A stretch of DNA of 64,000 nt from Toxorhynchites rutilus septentrionalis (lineage: Eukaryota; Arthropoda; Insecta; Diptera; Culicidae). Each line of letters starts with the position of its first letter. The stretch's first letter is position 1. Position numbers and translations under genes: made by a program. The notes under the pieces are model-generated. The model had not been told where the DNA came from. It worked only from the letters and a program-made list of their open reading frames with translations, and did not search any database. The stretch spans positions 103,682,125 to 103,746,124 of the forward strand of contig NC_073745.1 in NCBI RefSeq assembly GCF_029784135.1, read 5' to 3'. Positions 33,700 through 44,700 of the stretch are shown here, in pieces.

Positions 33700-36440
33700 G
33701 TTGCCGCATTCAAACTGGTTCAGCTGGTGTCAAGCATATTTATTGACAAATTGAGGATGCTGGTGTTACCCCCATGGGGTCCGGTTTCATCCGCACTGGT
33801 TGGCGAACTCTGTTTTTATGCCAGTTTTGAAAATTGACTATTACTTTTAAAAGTACTGATATGTTTTATATCTCATGGAAAATAATCTAGACAATGAATC
33901 TGTGAGGAAAACATAACAATATGTGCCCTCAAATCTCACAAAACAATACTTTCCCTTATGGGTTCGGGCTTACCCCCAGTTCCCCTATCTCCTTTATTGA
34001 GAGTAAGTTCGTTTCGTTTTTCAAATTTATATGGCGACAGAGTAGAGGAGAATAACTATATGCTGAAGTCGCAAAGAAATTAATATTTTCAGTATTTTCT
34101 AGCCTTTACCATTTAGGGGCCGGTCCATGGCCACCTTCCCCTATTTGGTCTAGAAATATCACAACTTGCTTCCCATACCCACATACACAAATTTCGCAAA
34201 GTGTGTTGTAGCAAAAGACACGACCGAGAAGACTCACGATTCCCGCCATAGTGTTGTGCTGCTTCTTTTTTCAATTATTCTAAAAGCTGCTCAAAAACGC
34301 CAAGAAAGCAGCCCACTTGTTCTCACTTTTTCAATGGCAAACACATTTTACATAGGGCTCTTTCACGGCGGGCGCCGCCTATAAAAGGTGTAACCTTCCG
34401 AAAGGTCACTGTCGCACACTATCTGATGGAAGGTTGGAAGGTTTCACTGTGTGACTTCCTTTGGCATACATTTCATTATGCTGGGCTGGGACGGGAATAG
34501 ATTGGAATGGCAAAAAAAGAAGGAAGACATTAATCATCCCCTCTATTCATCAGGGGACGAAGGCTTTATTAAAAAAAGAACCCCGGCTCTTCGTTTGATC
34601 TTTGATGACGACAATTTCAATAAACTACTCATGCACACATTGCAACCCTTTCGTTCACAATGTTGGTTAGCTGGTAATCAATTCGCATGGGTGTCTGTGT
34701 ACGCGCGTTTATGTGCGTTTATGTGGAATGTCAGGAAATGAAAATTAATCGATAAATCTGGCCTTGTCATCAACAGTGGAAAGATTGACAGTTATTATGA
34801 TGACCAAGTATAGACTACTACTGGGAATTGCAATAAAGTTGCAGCATTGCATATAGAGAGTATTGTTACATCTGATTGAATCGTTGATCATATCGTGCTA
34901 ATCACATGTATTGCAATGAATCAACTTGAGAAGTCACAGTAAACTGACAACAATATATTAATATAAATGTTCTGACATGTAGGTGCAGTTGAAGATGGTT
35001 GATTCATGATTACTGAACTTGCGAGAGCGAATATAAAAAAAATTACCTCGGGTTCCTATGTGGCTCGTGGCGGCCAGTCCAATATCCGCGCGACTTAAAT
35101 TCCGCGTAATCAAACTATTGTTTGCCATAATATATATAGCCTAAACGATTCCGATTGGTGAGTATGGAATGTATTCCGAAGCACCTCCCTTTTTGATAAA
35201 ATGTATAGTGTTAGGGTAATTGATATTGAGTGCGAAAAATGAAGGGTCGGAAGTTACACGTCAAGAAGATCGGTTGTGTTTTAGTTGCCCAAAAAAAGCC
35301 CAAGATATTTCGCTACACTATTATAAATTTGTTCTACAGTCGCCATCATTACACATTTCTCCTCAGTGTACGTAGAGCGAGCACTGCATTTTCATTTCGA
35401 GCGAGCGACCATTATTTGTGTGTTCTCGCCACACGCGCTAGAGAGAGAGACAAACGGCTGTGTGTGTTTTTTTTTTCTCCTCTTTGTGAGCGTTGTTCGT
35501 GCTAAGTGTGTTTTCGTTTGTTTGCGATGAAGGTCGCGGAACAAAGGTTTCTCGGAGAGCGTGTCTTTCGGATGCTTGGTCAGTATCTGAAATCGGAGAA
35601 GACGAGCAGAGATGCCAACCAAATTAAAAAAAAAAAACTGGAAAAAGCTGGAAGTATCGACTTTTTTCTTTAAATTTTGTTTATATTAGCAATACCAATT
35701 ACGATAGACTGTGACAGTGTCAGTAAGTAGCAATTTATCTGTGATAATACATTTATTAATTAGACTATACATTTATTGATTAGAATGACCCAAAATGAGA
35801 AAAAACATTTGAAAACCACGACAAATCAGTCGTAAACTTACTTTACTTACGATGAAAACTACTCAAAATCACAATTTTTATTATCATATGACTAAATGTT
35901 TGGAGGTATAAAAGCTTTCAATATCAAATCAAATTTTCTAGTAAAATTTCTAACGGTACATTCAAAATGTTAGTTTTCGTAAATTTCAACTTTGTCGAAC
36001 ATCATATTTTAACCAGACATCTGAATTTTAAGTTAGAATTTTTTGAAAAAAGATCAATGATTTTGAATACGCCCTTTTAAAAAAATCAGTCGTGATTCAA
36101 ATTGATTATACGATAATAAAAATTGTGATTTTAGGTAGCTTCCATCATAAGTACCAAGTTTCGAAAAAAAATCGTCAGTGGCCGAAAATAATCGAAAAAA
36201 TAACCGCACAACGGTTGCTGAGGAATGCGGCAGAATCAGGTTTGTTGAAATATTTTTTCTCAATTTGGGATAAGCAAAATCAATGTTATATATTTTTGAG
36301 ATAAAATTTTATTCCAAAAGAAAGAAACATTTTGGCGTTCGTCTACATTGAAGTTAGTAAAAACCAGGTTTCGGATCTTCCGAAATTTACTATCGACATC
36401 CTGAGTATCGTTTTGATCGCAAAAACTTGGAAAAAGCTAC
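33700..36440. other. Mostly non-coding; possible promoter-like patches
   Basis: No recognised gene. A 48-codon ATG frame at 35527-35673 follows a GA/GT-rich leader (35380-35526) and has no recognisable domain. Inverted segments near 35850-35900 and 36095-36170 share aataaaaattgtgatttt, with a related block at 24330-24390. The rest is AT-rich. Confidence 0.4.
34380..34386 (+). promoter_or_regulatory. Candidate TATA box
   Basis: TATAAAA lies in a GC-rich context (gggcgccgcc upstream), with tcactgtcgcac about 25 bases downstream. No convincing coding sequence follows; the nearest ATG (34427) opens only about 20 codons. This is a weak call. Confidence 0.2.
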
Positions 36441-36958
36441 GGGAGAGTTATATCTAAGATATAACCGCAAGGTTGACGTAGGGTTCGACGTTATCGCAGC
36501 AAATTAGTTATTATCAGTTTGCCAAGCGGCCGATTCTCAAAGCCTCATTGATTTTGAAGTCGGGGTAAACTCATTTTGATCTCCAGAAATGCATGCGAGT
36601 ACAAAGTACCCGCACGTTACATCTATTTTGCAATGCCGTTTTCCCCAGGCTCATGGGTTTTGATATATGTGTAAGGGAAACACACAGATTCCAGCGATTG
36701 TAGATCAACCGCTGCGCAATCATAAGTGAGTAGATTTCTGAGCGGGCATTCGTTCATATAAAGATTTGTGTTATTTCAATAGCCTGTTTTCAAAACAAGA
36801 TTTTCGGGTCAATAATTAACAATCATGTAGCTCTTGTACATTTTAAGCAAAGAGGTATTAACGTTCAAAACCTTGCACTCCAAGCATAACGCTCTCGTTT
36901 TGGGAACTTTGAAATTAAGGCCCGGTACAGGAATGAAAGACGTAATCCTACGTCAATA
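36441..36958 (+). repeat. Palindromic-terminus repeat with both ends visible
   Basis: The left end has gttatatctaagatataac then gcaaggttgacgtaggg. The right end has gaaagacgtaatcctacgtcaa. The two outer blocks are inverted with respect to each other (ttgacgtagg), so the family has terminal inverted repeats and looks like a non-autonomous DNA element of about 0.5-1 kb. No coding frame. Confidence 0.65.
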
Positions 36959-37386
36959 AATTTTTATTCATCATTTTTATTTGAAAATGTGCTTTCTCCA
37001 CATTGAAAATCCATTTTCATTTTCGATTCACAATAACGGAACACGAAGTTCAATGCCGTCAAAGCGAATTGGAATTGGAGAAGTGAATTCTCCAATTTCG
37101 TTGCTCTTGGTATGTCAATGAGGTGATGCTTGTTGCTGTATGACTGGATGTGGGTAACGTGCGTGTGTATGTGCATCAAGTATATGCATTCAAGGTGAGA
37201 TACAGGGTCTTTCAGATTAAACGCTCACGCAAAAAAAAAATCAAATAGCTCTTTATAATTTTTTTTTGCTCCGTCGATGGTAACACTGAATCCCCCACTT
37301 TGGGACGATAATATTCGGCTATTTGTTCAGTCTGATCGGATGGTTTTTAGTGTCAAGATGAACAATTTACAAGAAACGAAGCCTTA

Positions 37387-37510
37387 ATGAAATTTTGTCC
37401 TCTTATGGTAAGAATTTCAACATTTCTCGTCGTCGATTACTTCCTCTGGAGGTACGTGAAGGACCGTTGCTATGTTAGTCAGCCACAAAATTTGGAGGAA
37501 CTTAACAGCC
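37387..37510 (+). pseudogene. Mariner-type transposase fragment
   Basis: The frame includes VDYFLWRYVKDRCYVSQPQN followed by LEEL, which corresponds to the region after the third catalytic residue in mariner-type transposases (compare WGYAKDRVYANSPQ in the 20-kb element). The catalytic Asp itself sits in degraded sequence upstream. The matching C-terminus is displaced to 39820-39960, where the duplicated segment aaaatttggaggaacttaa recurs. Confidence 0.7.
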
Positions 37511-37534
37511 TTTTCATACCGACCCGATATAGTG

Positions 37535-38562
37535 GTTCTCAGATTTTCATGAAAAGTGGTAGTTTTGTTCTTTATTGTAAAATATTAGACCTGCATTTTT
37601 TATTTTTTCGTTAGGGTGACCATTTTCATTTTAGGGTGGTCCGAAAAATATTTTTTCTCAATTTTTTCCCAAAAATAACTTTTTTTCAAAAATTCATAAC
37701 TTTTGAATTACTTAATCGATTCAGATGATCGACATATCAAATTGAAGCCAATGAGCCTTCTGTTTTTTTTTCAATTTATCTTGCAAAAACGATGGATTTT
37801 GTTTTCGTAATCATTGATTGTAGTTGTTTTTTGTTGTTTTCATGGCTTTGAACTAGAGGGTACTTTTTTTTATATTTTTCCTTGAATTTTTTACATAATA
37901 TATCTCGATATTAGAGATGTAATTGTTTTCGTTTTTGAAATATGATTTTTCGAAGTTCACCGGTGGTCCAAAAAATCATTTTTCCCCTTTTATCCAAATG
38001 TGACTTTTTGCAAAAATTCATAACATTTGAACTACTGAACCGATTTAGATGATCGACATATAAAATTGAAGCCAATAATCACAAAAAAATATCACACGTG
38101 TGGGGAGACTGGATTCTAGTCACATAGGTCTAGTCTAGTCACATAGGAATATTGAACGATGTTGAATTTGAAAAATTTTATCTCAAAAACAAAAAGAATA
38201 GCATCTCCGATATCGAGATATGTTATGTAAAAAATCCTCAGCTTTTCAGGAAAAATATAAAAAATATAGCGCTCTATATCTTTAACCGAGGAAACTATGA
38301 AAAACTTACTCAATCAATAATTACAAAAACGAAAATCAACATTTTTTCAATGGAAAAAAAGGTGAAAAATGTTTTTTCGAACCATCCGTTAATTTTGGAA
38401 AATCATATCTCAAAAACGAAAAATCATTTTTGGGAAAAAGTGAAAATAATTGATTTTTCGAACCACCCTAAAATGGAAATAGTGACCCTAACGAAAAAAT
38501 AAAAAAAATTACGGGTCTAATGTTTAACAAAATTACCACTTTTCTCGAAAATCTGACTATTC
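37535..38562. repeat. Foldback element with long inverted arms
   Basis: Arms of roughly 400-500 bp (about 37535-38045 and 38150-38562) are imperfect reverse complements. Landmarks are cagattttc/gaaaatctg at the tips, ttttttcgttagggtgacc / agtgaccctaacgaaaaaat, and the inner aaccaccctaaaatgg block. A segment of the left arm is tandemly repeated (37677-37760 and 38014-38080). The lysine/asparagine-rich frames inside are not genes. Confidence 0.75.
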
Positions 38563-39004
38563 AAAAATTGGAGAATTCTCAATGCTTGCGAAAATTGTCA
38601 TAAAGTTGCTCCGAAGTCATATGGTTAGGATACGAATAGCTTGTGATTTTATTTAGATTTATATTTTTTCTGCTATCGCACAACTCGGTAGTCCAGTGTT
38701 ATTTATTTATTGTAGAGCTAGCCGATGACACAGATTTTTGTATCTTTTCGCCTCAAGTCGAACATACGAAAGCAGGAAATCACGCTACATATGAATGCCA
38801 AAAGACTCTCATTCAGGTTGATTCGAATGCTATATAAAAAGATTGGTGAGATGGGAGAAAATATTATTGACATCAAGGTATAACTTATATTGGAACGTGG
38901 TTTTAAAAAATCTGTAAATCTGTATGCAAACCAAAAATTTGTAATCTGTCACTACAGATTCTTGGTTTCAAAAAGTATGAAAAATCTGTATAATTACAGA
39001 TTAT

Positions 39005-39124
39005 TCTGTAGATTGAAAATTTCCTAAAACAAGCTTTATTGTCGTTTTTTAAAAATAAAAATCGGTTCACTTTTGTAGAAGTTATTAAAATTTGTTGTGT
39101 GAGCGTTGAATCTGAAAGACCCTG
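39005..39124 (+). repeat. Duplicate right terminus of the mariner-like element
   Basis: About 110 bp match 39925-40035 in direct orientation, from the cctaaaacaagctttatt block to the TIR ending accctg. This shows either a second, truncated insertion or a duplication. Confidence 0.8.
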
Positions 39125-39483
39125 TGTTACTGTGGGGCATAATAGGCGATATTGGCAAGGTTATCATTATAGCTTATGGTGCCACACATTCTCCCCATCC
39201 TATAAACATAGAAGTGCAAAGTAAAAGTAAAATAACGAATTGATCATTTGACTAATCTTTCATCGGTTACACATGGAATATTTCTCAAAAATTCCGTTGC
39301 TACACCTATCGTTCGGTAATTCACTGTCAAAAAGGATGTGGTCATCCTGATCCGCTACCGATAAGATCCGTCGTAAGTCGTTTTATGTGCTGTAAGTGAA
39401 AAATGAAAAACAGCTGCCGCTGAAATCTTTCGCGAATGATTTGGTTTGCTATCAGTTTTCAAGAGTGCGATTGATCTGGAACC

Positions 39484-39694
39484 CATTATCAACAAGATTT
39501 TGGGCAATCATCCCGATCCACTATCGACAAAATTACTCATTCCAAGTCGCTATCGATCGAATCCTGCACAGTCATTCCGAGTCGCTATCGACAAAATCTT
39601 GTGCGGTCAGCCCAATCCACTATCGACAAAATCCTACGCGATCATCCCGAGCCGCAATAAACAAAACCGTGCATGGCCGATTGGATCCGCTGTC
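39484..39694 (+). repeat. 35-bp minisatellite
   Basis: Units start at 39484, 39519, 39548, 39583, 39618, 39653 and (partial) 39688. All are 35 bp except one of 29 bp. Units contain ctatcgacaaaatcct and gtcatcccga. A diverged unit lies upstream at about 39330-39375. The two overlapping plus-strand frames of 101 and 112 codons (39396-39784) are by-products of the repeat. Confidence 0.9.
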
Positions 39695-39819
39695 GGTTTA
39701 AAAAATGCTGTCACCTGCGTCATCCAGTCACCATCTCGGCTCGCTGCCGAATTAGAACAACAAATATATCCTATGAGGATCTGATGATGGCAGTATGTTG
39801 TGTATAAGTTTAAACACCA

Positions 39820-39960
39820 CAAAATTTGGAGGAACTTAAAGAAGAAATAACTCGGATATTCAACAGCAAAATTTTGTTTACCGTTTAAAACACGTTATCG
39901 AAAAAAGGAAAAAAAAGGTTACATCGAAAATGTCCTAAAATAAGCTTTATTTTCGTTTTC
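39820..39960 (+). pseudogene. Displaced C-terminus of the mariner-like transposase
   Basis: It encodes NLEELKEEITRIFNSK and a short basic tail, and is continuous with the right terminus at 40035. It completes the protein begun at 37387 after about 2.3 kb of inserted sequence. Confidence 0.6.
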
Positions 39961-40035
39961 TAAAAATATACATTGGTTCACTTTTGTAGAAATTATTAAA
40001 ATTTGTTGTGTGAACGTTTAATCTGAAGGACTCTG

Positions 40036-40858
40036 TAGATGCGTAGAAATATGTCTTATCCATTGGTGTAAACATCTTTGCGATATATCAAGAAATGCTC
40101 GAATAAGCGTTCGGAATCATTCATTTTTTCCCACGTGTTCGGTGCCTAGATTTTCATTTTACTTCCTATATCTAGTGCTTGTTCACTGCATTTGCATTTC
40201 GAGCGAACGATTTACGCGTGATTGATTTATTTATTTATTTAATACATCAACAGGTTGACATAGAACCCTAATGATACAGTCTATTCTAATTTATTTTAAT
40301 CTAAATGGAAGTCTATGTGTTCAAACAGACGGTTAAATATTCGAGCCATGCTAGCAACGGGCTCATTATAGGCGTAATTAGTGCGTGCAGCTGGTAGTTG
40401 GAGAAAGGCGTGATTTCGCAAATTTCTCCTTCTAACGTTAAAGTTAACATAACTCAGCAGTTCAGAACAGTCGATGTTGGCTTGGATGAGATCGTATACG
40501 AACAAAGCTTACATCGATCTTCATACGTTGGGAGGTTTTGAGGGTCATTCCAAGGAAGACGACGTAATGCATAGCGGACAAATTTACGTTGGACGGATTC
40601 AACTCTCAATATGCTGTTCTGGAAATATGGAGCCCACACAACCGAAGAATACTCCAGAATCGAGCGAACAAGGGTACAGTAGGCAATGTATGTCGGTGAA
40701 GTATTTGGGTGGGCGAAATAGGAATCCAAGAGCTTTAGAAGCTTTTGAAACTGTGTATGCTATATGTTCGCTGAAGGATTTCAGTGGTGTATAAATAGTG
40801 CACCCCGCTGATGCTTAACCCTTACTGAAAGACGTAGTCCTACGTCGAAAAAGAAATA
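40036..40858 (+). repeat. Subtype B palindromic-terminus repeat, interrupted
   Basis: The segment 40036-40223 matches 50308-50420 and 18590-18620 (gatttacgcg). The terminus gaaagacgtagtcctacgtc appears at 40825-40844. Between them a LINE fragment has been inserted. Its upstream part lies left of 37202. Confidence 0.6.
40224..40807 (-). mobile_element. 5'-truncated Jockey/CR1-like LINE fragment
   Basis: On the minus strand the sequence ends in taaataaataaataaatca (about 40222-40241), a typical LINE tail. The coding part is an ORF2 C-terminus: YCTLVRSILEYSSVVWAPYF and RKFVRYALRRLPWNDP (40729-40454), a frameshift, then NFNVRRRNLRNHAFLQLPAA (40505-40296). It is related to the 19.7-22.3 kb LINE (ILEYAVCVWAPF and SFIRYALRSLPWSDP there). 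No RT active site is present, so it is non-functional. Confidence 0.85.
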
Positions 40859-40918
40859 GCCTTTTCAGAAGACAGTGTAGACTTATTTTGGAAAAAATAA
40901 ATGGTAAGCATTTTTAAT

Positions 40919-40923
40919 GGGGG
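40919..40923. repeat. Target-site duplication (ggggg), left
   Basis: The five bases ggggg directly before the LTR recur directly after the other LTR at 48680-48684. A 5-bp duplication is usual for BEL/Pao integration. Confidence 0.85.
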
Positions 40924-41447
40924 TGATAACGCACCGGCTGGTGCTTGAAATGAACACCGGACGTCGAAGGCTTACTGCTCGGCACACAGATGAACCGATC
41001 CGGAAACCGTACGGTTTTTCGGATGAATTAAGGAAAGCGTTTGAATTTTGAACTGAGTTCTCTCGAGTCTACTTTTGGAGTGGTTTTATTTGGTCATTCG
41101 GTCAGTTTTATAATCTTGGCATGATAAAGGCGAGAACAAAACCTACTGTGTTGCGTTACAATGAGGATTGTGTTGCTTTTGGATGGACATTTGTGTAGCG
41201 TAACAAGTGGGATTGTTGTTCGAGACGGGTCATCGCGATGATGATTGTTTTAGATCTCTATGCTGACAATGATGTGGCTAGATGAGCTTTGTTAGCGTGA
41301 CAATGATAGGTATGATGACGATAGTGAGCTTTCAAAGCGTATAATGATGTGGCTCACAAGAGCGTTGTGTTATAAAGGTTTGTTGTTGCGTGTATCACTT
41401 ACAATTTAAACATATTATCTATCGTGTGGTTTATACAATATCGAACA
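40924..41447 (-). repeat. BEL/Pao 3' LTR
   Basis: 524 bp, starting TG and ending CA. It appears identical to 48156-48679 when read side by side. Because the coding strand is minus, this is the 3' LTR. A purine-rich stretch (aaggtggccggaaaa on the minus strand) abuts it as the likely polypurine tract. Confidence 0.95.
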
Positions 41448-41755
41448 TTTTCCGGCCACCTTGAAACATGGAAGATGTTTCAACATATTTTAATTTTATT
41501 CTCTTCTTGTAGCAGGACCACGATGAGGATGATCGTCTTACATTTGGTCAGATGGTTGGTGATGTTCATATCATATCGAATTGTGAAAGACGAGCGTTAT
41601 GCAGATGCCCTCGATGTTGTTTCCTCAGCCACATATGAAACAGAAAAGACCAGGTAGATCGAACGTTTGGAATTAGTTTATTGGAATTATAATCACCTGT
41701 GCAATGCGCAGGTGCGCATCGAGCAAGTTCTCCCATATGGGTTGCTCTACCTGGT

Positions 41756-44700
41756 TCATGATGAAATTGTAGTCGGCGATGGTATTGGTAGAAGAGCGAT
41801 GCGAGCCACTGGACGCAGACCTTCCATTGATGATGCTGTTCGTAGCGTTACAACCCGAACAACTCCATCCTTCCCGGGGTGTACCTTCACAATTCTGCCG
41901 AGCGGCCAGCTGGCTGGCGGAGCATTGTCCTCCTTTATGATGACGATGGATCCGATCTCCATTTTGGTGGATGGATGGCAGCCCTTGTTTGCCCTAGACT
42001 GCAACTGCTGCAGATATTCCGGATACCAGCGGGACCATATCTTTTGAAACCACTTTTGTGTAGTTTCCCAGTGATCAAGTCGATTGTCTGGAACCTCCTT
42101 CAAATCGGCTTCGGGTACAGCTTGAAGATTACTTCCAGTCAAAAAATGCCCTGGAGTAAGAACATCGAGATCGGAAGGATCGGTTGACATCGGGGTGAGT
42201 GGACGCGAATTTAGGCACATTTCCACTTGTGCTAGCAGTGTGAGCATGTCCTCGTATCGGATGTTGACGTTGTTCAGCACCTTCAGCATGTGGGTTTTTG
42301 CTGACTTTACGGCAGCCTCCCACAGGCCCCCAAAATGTGGCGCCCGGGGTGGGATGAATTTCCAGCGGATTTCATTCTCCGAACACCAATTGAAAATATG
42401 TTGGCGTTCTCCTTCTTCAATCTTCAACATGCGATAGACCTTGTTTAAAGCATGTGAAGCTCCCTTGAATGTGGTAGCGTTGTCCGAGTTAATTTCGACG
42501 ATTTTACCACGACGTGCGACGAATCTACGAAGAGTTGCCAGGAACGCTGCTGTGGATAAGTCGCTTACGAGCTCTATATGAACCGCTCTGGTCGAGAAAC
42601 AAACGAAGATAGCGACATAAACTTTGGTGGGACCATGTTTCCTTACTGCGGATTTAACGAAAAATGGTCCGCAGTAATCCACTCCACATATGGAAAAAGG
42701 TCGAGTTGGTGAGACTCGTGACGCTGGAAGATCTGCTATGCTTTGCTGCACCAATGTGGGCTTGCTTCGAAAGCAAGTGTGGCAATGGTGATAGACGGAT
42801 TTTGTGAGATTCCTACCGCCCAGAATCCAGTATTTCTGGCGGAGTGTGGCTAGCAGCAGTTGAGGACCTGCGTGCAGTAGCTTGAGATGGAAATATCTGG
42901 CTAACAAAACAGTGAGTGGGTGTTTCGCAGATAAAACGATTGGGTGTTTGATGTTGTGTGGCAACGCGGCATTGTGTAGCCGGCCACCAACGCGAATAAT
43001 GCCGATCGGGTCAATGAATGGTTTCAGAAATCTAAGCGGTGATGAGTTCGAGACACGATTTTTCTCTTGCAGATCGTTGATTTCTTCGGGGAAATTTTCT
43101 TGTTGCGCCAGATGGCATAATTTTATTTCAGCTTGGTTGAGTTCATCGGTATTTAACGGGAGTATATTTGCTGTGTCGGTGTAGACGCTTGGTTTCTTGT
43201 ATGAATCAGGGCTGGAACGATGTAATGAAACAAGTTCGCGAAGACGATGCAAATATCGCATGCAGAATGCGACAACACGTCGTAACTTTCCAAACGATGA
43301 GTAGCGTGCGAATAAATCATTGCACCAATCAAGTACGATCGTATTCATTGCGATGACTGGTATTTTGCGTTGTTCTGAAGATGCGCTAACGGATTCTTCT
43401 GACGATATAACTTGCTGTGGCCATGAATTTGTTGATTTCGACAACCACGATGGACCATTCCACCAACGTTCGCAGTTCATAATATCAACTGCATTTAATC
43501 CACGGGAAATATCGTCGGCAGGATTGTCTATGCCAGGAACATGTCGCCAATTATTAACATCTGTTGAATGCTGGATTTGAGACACTCGATTAGCCACAAA
43601 AGGCTTCCAGCGACTTGGTGACGCGCGCAACCACTGAAGAACCGTTGTTGAATCGGTCCAAAAGAATATTGCTGCATGTAAATTGATGGCGGATTGTATC
43701 TTCTCGAAGAGTTGCGTAGCTAAACGTGCTGCACAGAGCTCTAATCGTGCGATTGAATGGTGGGTGGCAAGCGGGGCAACCTTTGATTTAGCCGCTAGTA
43801 ATCGAACAAATATCTTTTTATGAAAAGTTTCTGTTCTAACGAAGCAACAAGCTCCGTACGCTTTCTCCGAAGCATCGGCGAAAAAGTGTAGTTGAATAGT
43901 GGATGCGTCAATTTGAAGCACGAATCTGGGAGCACGTATTTCGCTCAATATGTGTAACGTTTTGTGAAATTTTCTCCAATCTTCTTGCATTCTCTCTGGA
44001 AGCGGATCATCCCATTCACAGATTTGGCCGTCCGCCTTTAACGCCCACAAACGCTGCATAAATAATTTGGCCATCGTGATTGTCGGGCTCACGATACCAA
44101 GAGGATCAAAGATTTGAGCTATGTAAGACATGACCTTGCGTTTGGTCAAAATTGCTGCTGGGGGAGGCAGCTGAACCTTGAATCTTAATGTGTCTGATTG
44201 TGGATCCCACATTAATCCAAGTGTTGAAATGGCTTCTTCTTTCTGTATATTATAAAACGACTGAATTGCCAAATTTTCTGGTGGTACATCTTTCAGTACT
44301 TTATGGGAGTTCGATGCCCACTTCTTCAGTGAAAAGCCTGCAGCATCGATGATACTTGTAAGCTGCTGACGTAGCTGGATAGCTGCCTTTTCGTTTGATG
44401 CGCCCGTCAGTAGATCATCAACATAAAAATCATTCTGAATAGCATTGCAAGCGACTGGGTAGGAAAGTTCTTCATCTTTCGCTAACTGTTGCAATGTTCT
44501 GGTGGCCAAATACGGTGCGCACGCAGTACCGTACGTAACTGTTTGTAATTCAAACGTAGAAAGTTGATCAGTTGGGTTTGAACGCCAGAGGATACGCTGA
44601 AAGGGTTGATCATCTGAATGAAGTTCTATTTGCCGGTACATCTTCTCGATGTCCGCAACAAGAGCGATGGGATGTGTTCTAAATCTCATCACAATGGAAA

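Larger units (their letters stand above)
37203..40035 (+). mobile_element. Mariner-like element, broken, inserted into a subtype B repeat
   Basis: The left end cagggtctttcagattaaac (37203) and the right end (reversed cagagtccttcagattaaac, 40035) are inverted repeats flanked by TA on both sides. Transposase remnants lie at 37387-37510 and 39820-39960. A foldback, a second right-end copy (39005-39124) and a minisatellite have been added inside. The empty-site sequence gagata-gacgcgtag occurs at about 50304-50318 in another repeat copy. Confidence 0.75.

Noticed and set aside
38152..38502. 116-codon lysine/asparagine-rich frame
   Set aside because: It lies in one arm of a foldback, and its composition matches AT-rich non-coding DNA.
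39396..39784. Two overlapping frames of 101 and 112 codons with a repeated peptide
   Set aside because: The peptide repeat follows the 35-bp minisatellite in two frames at once, and no start context or homology is visible.
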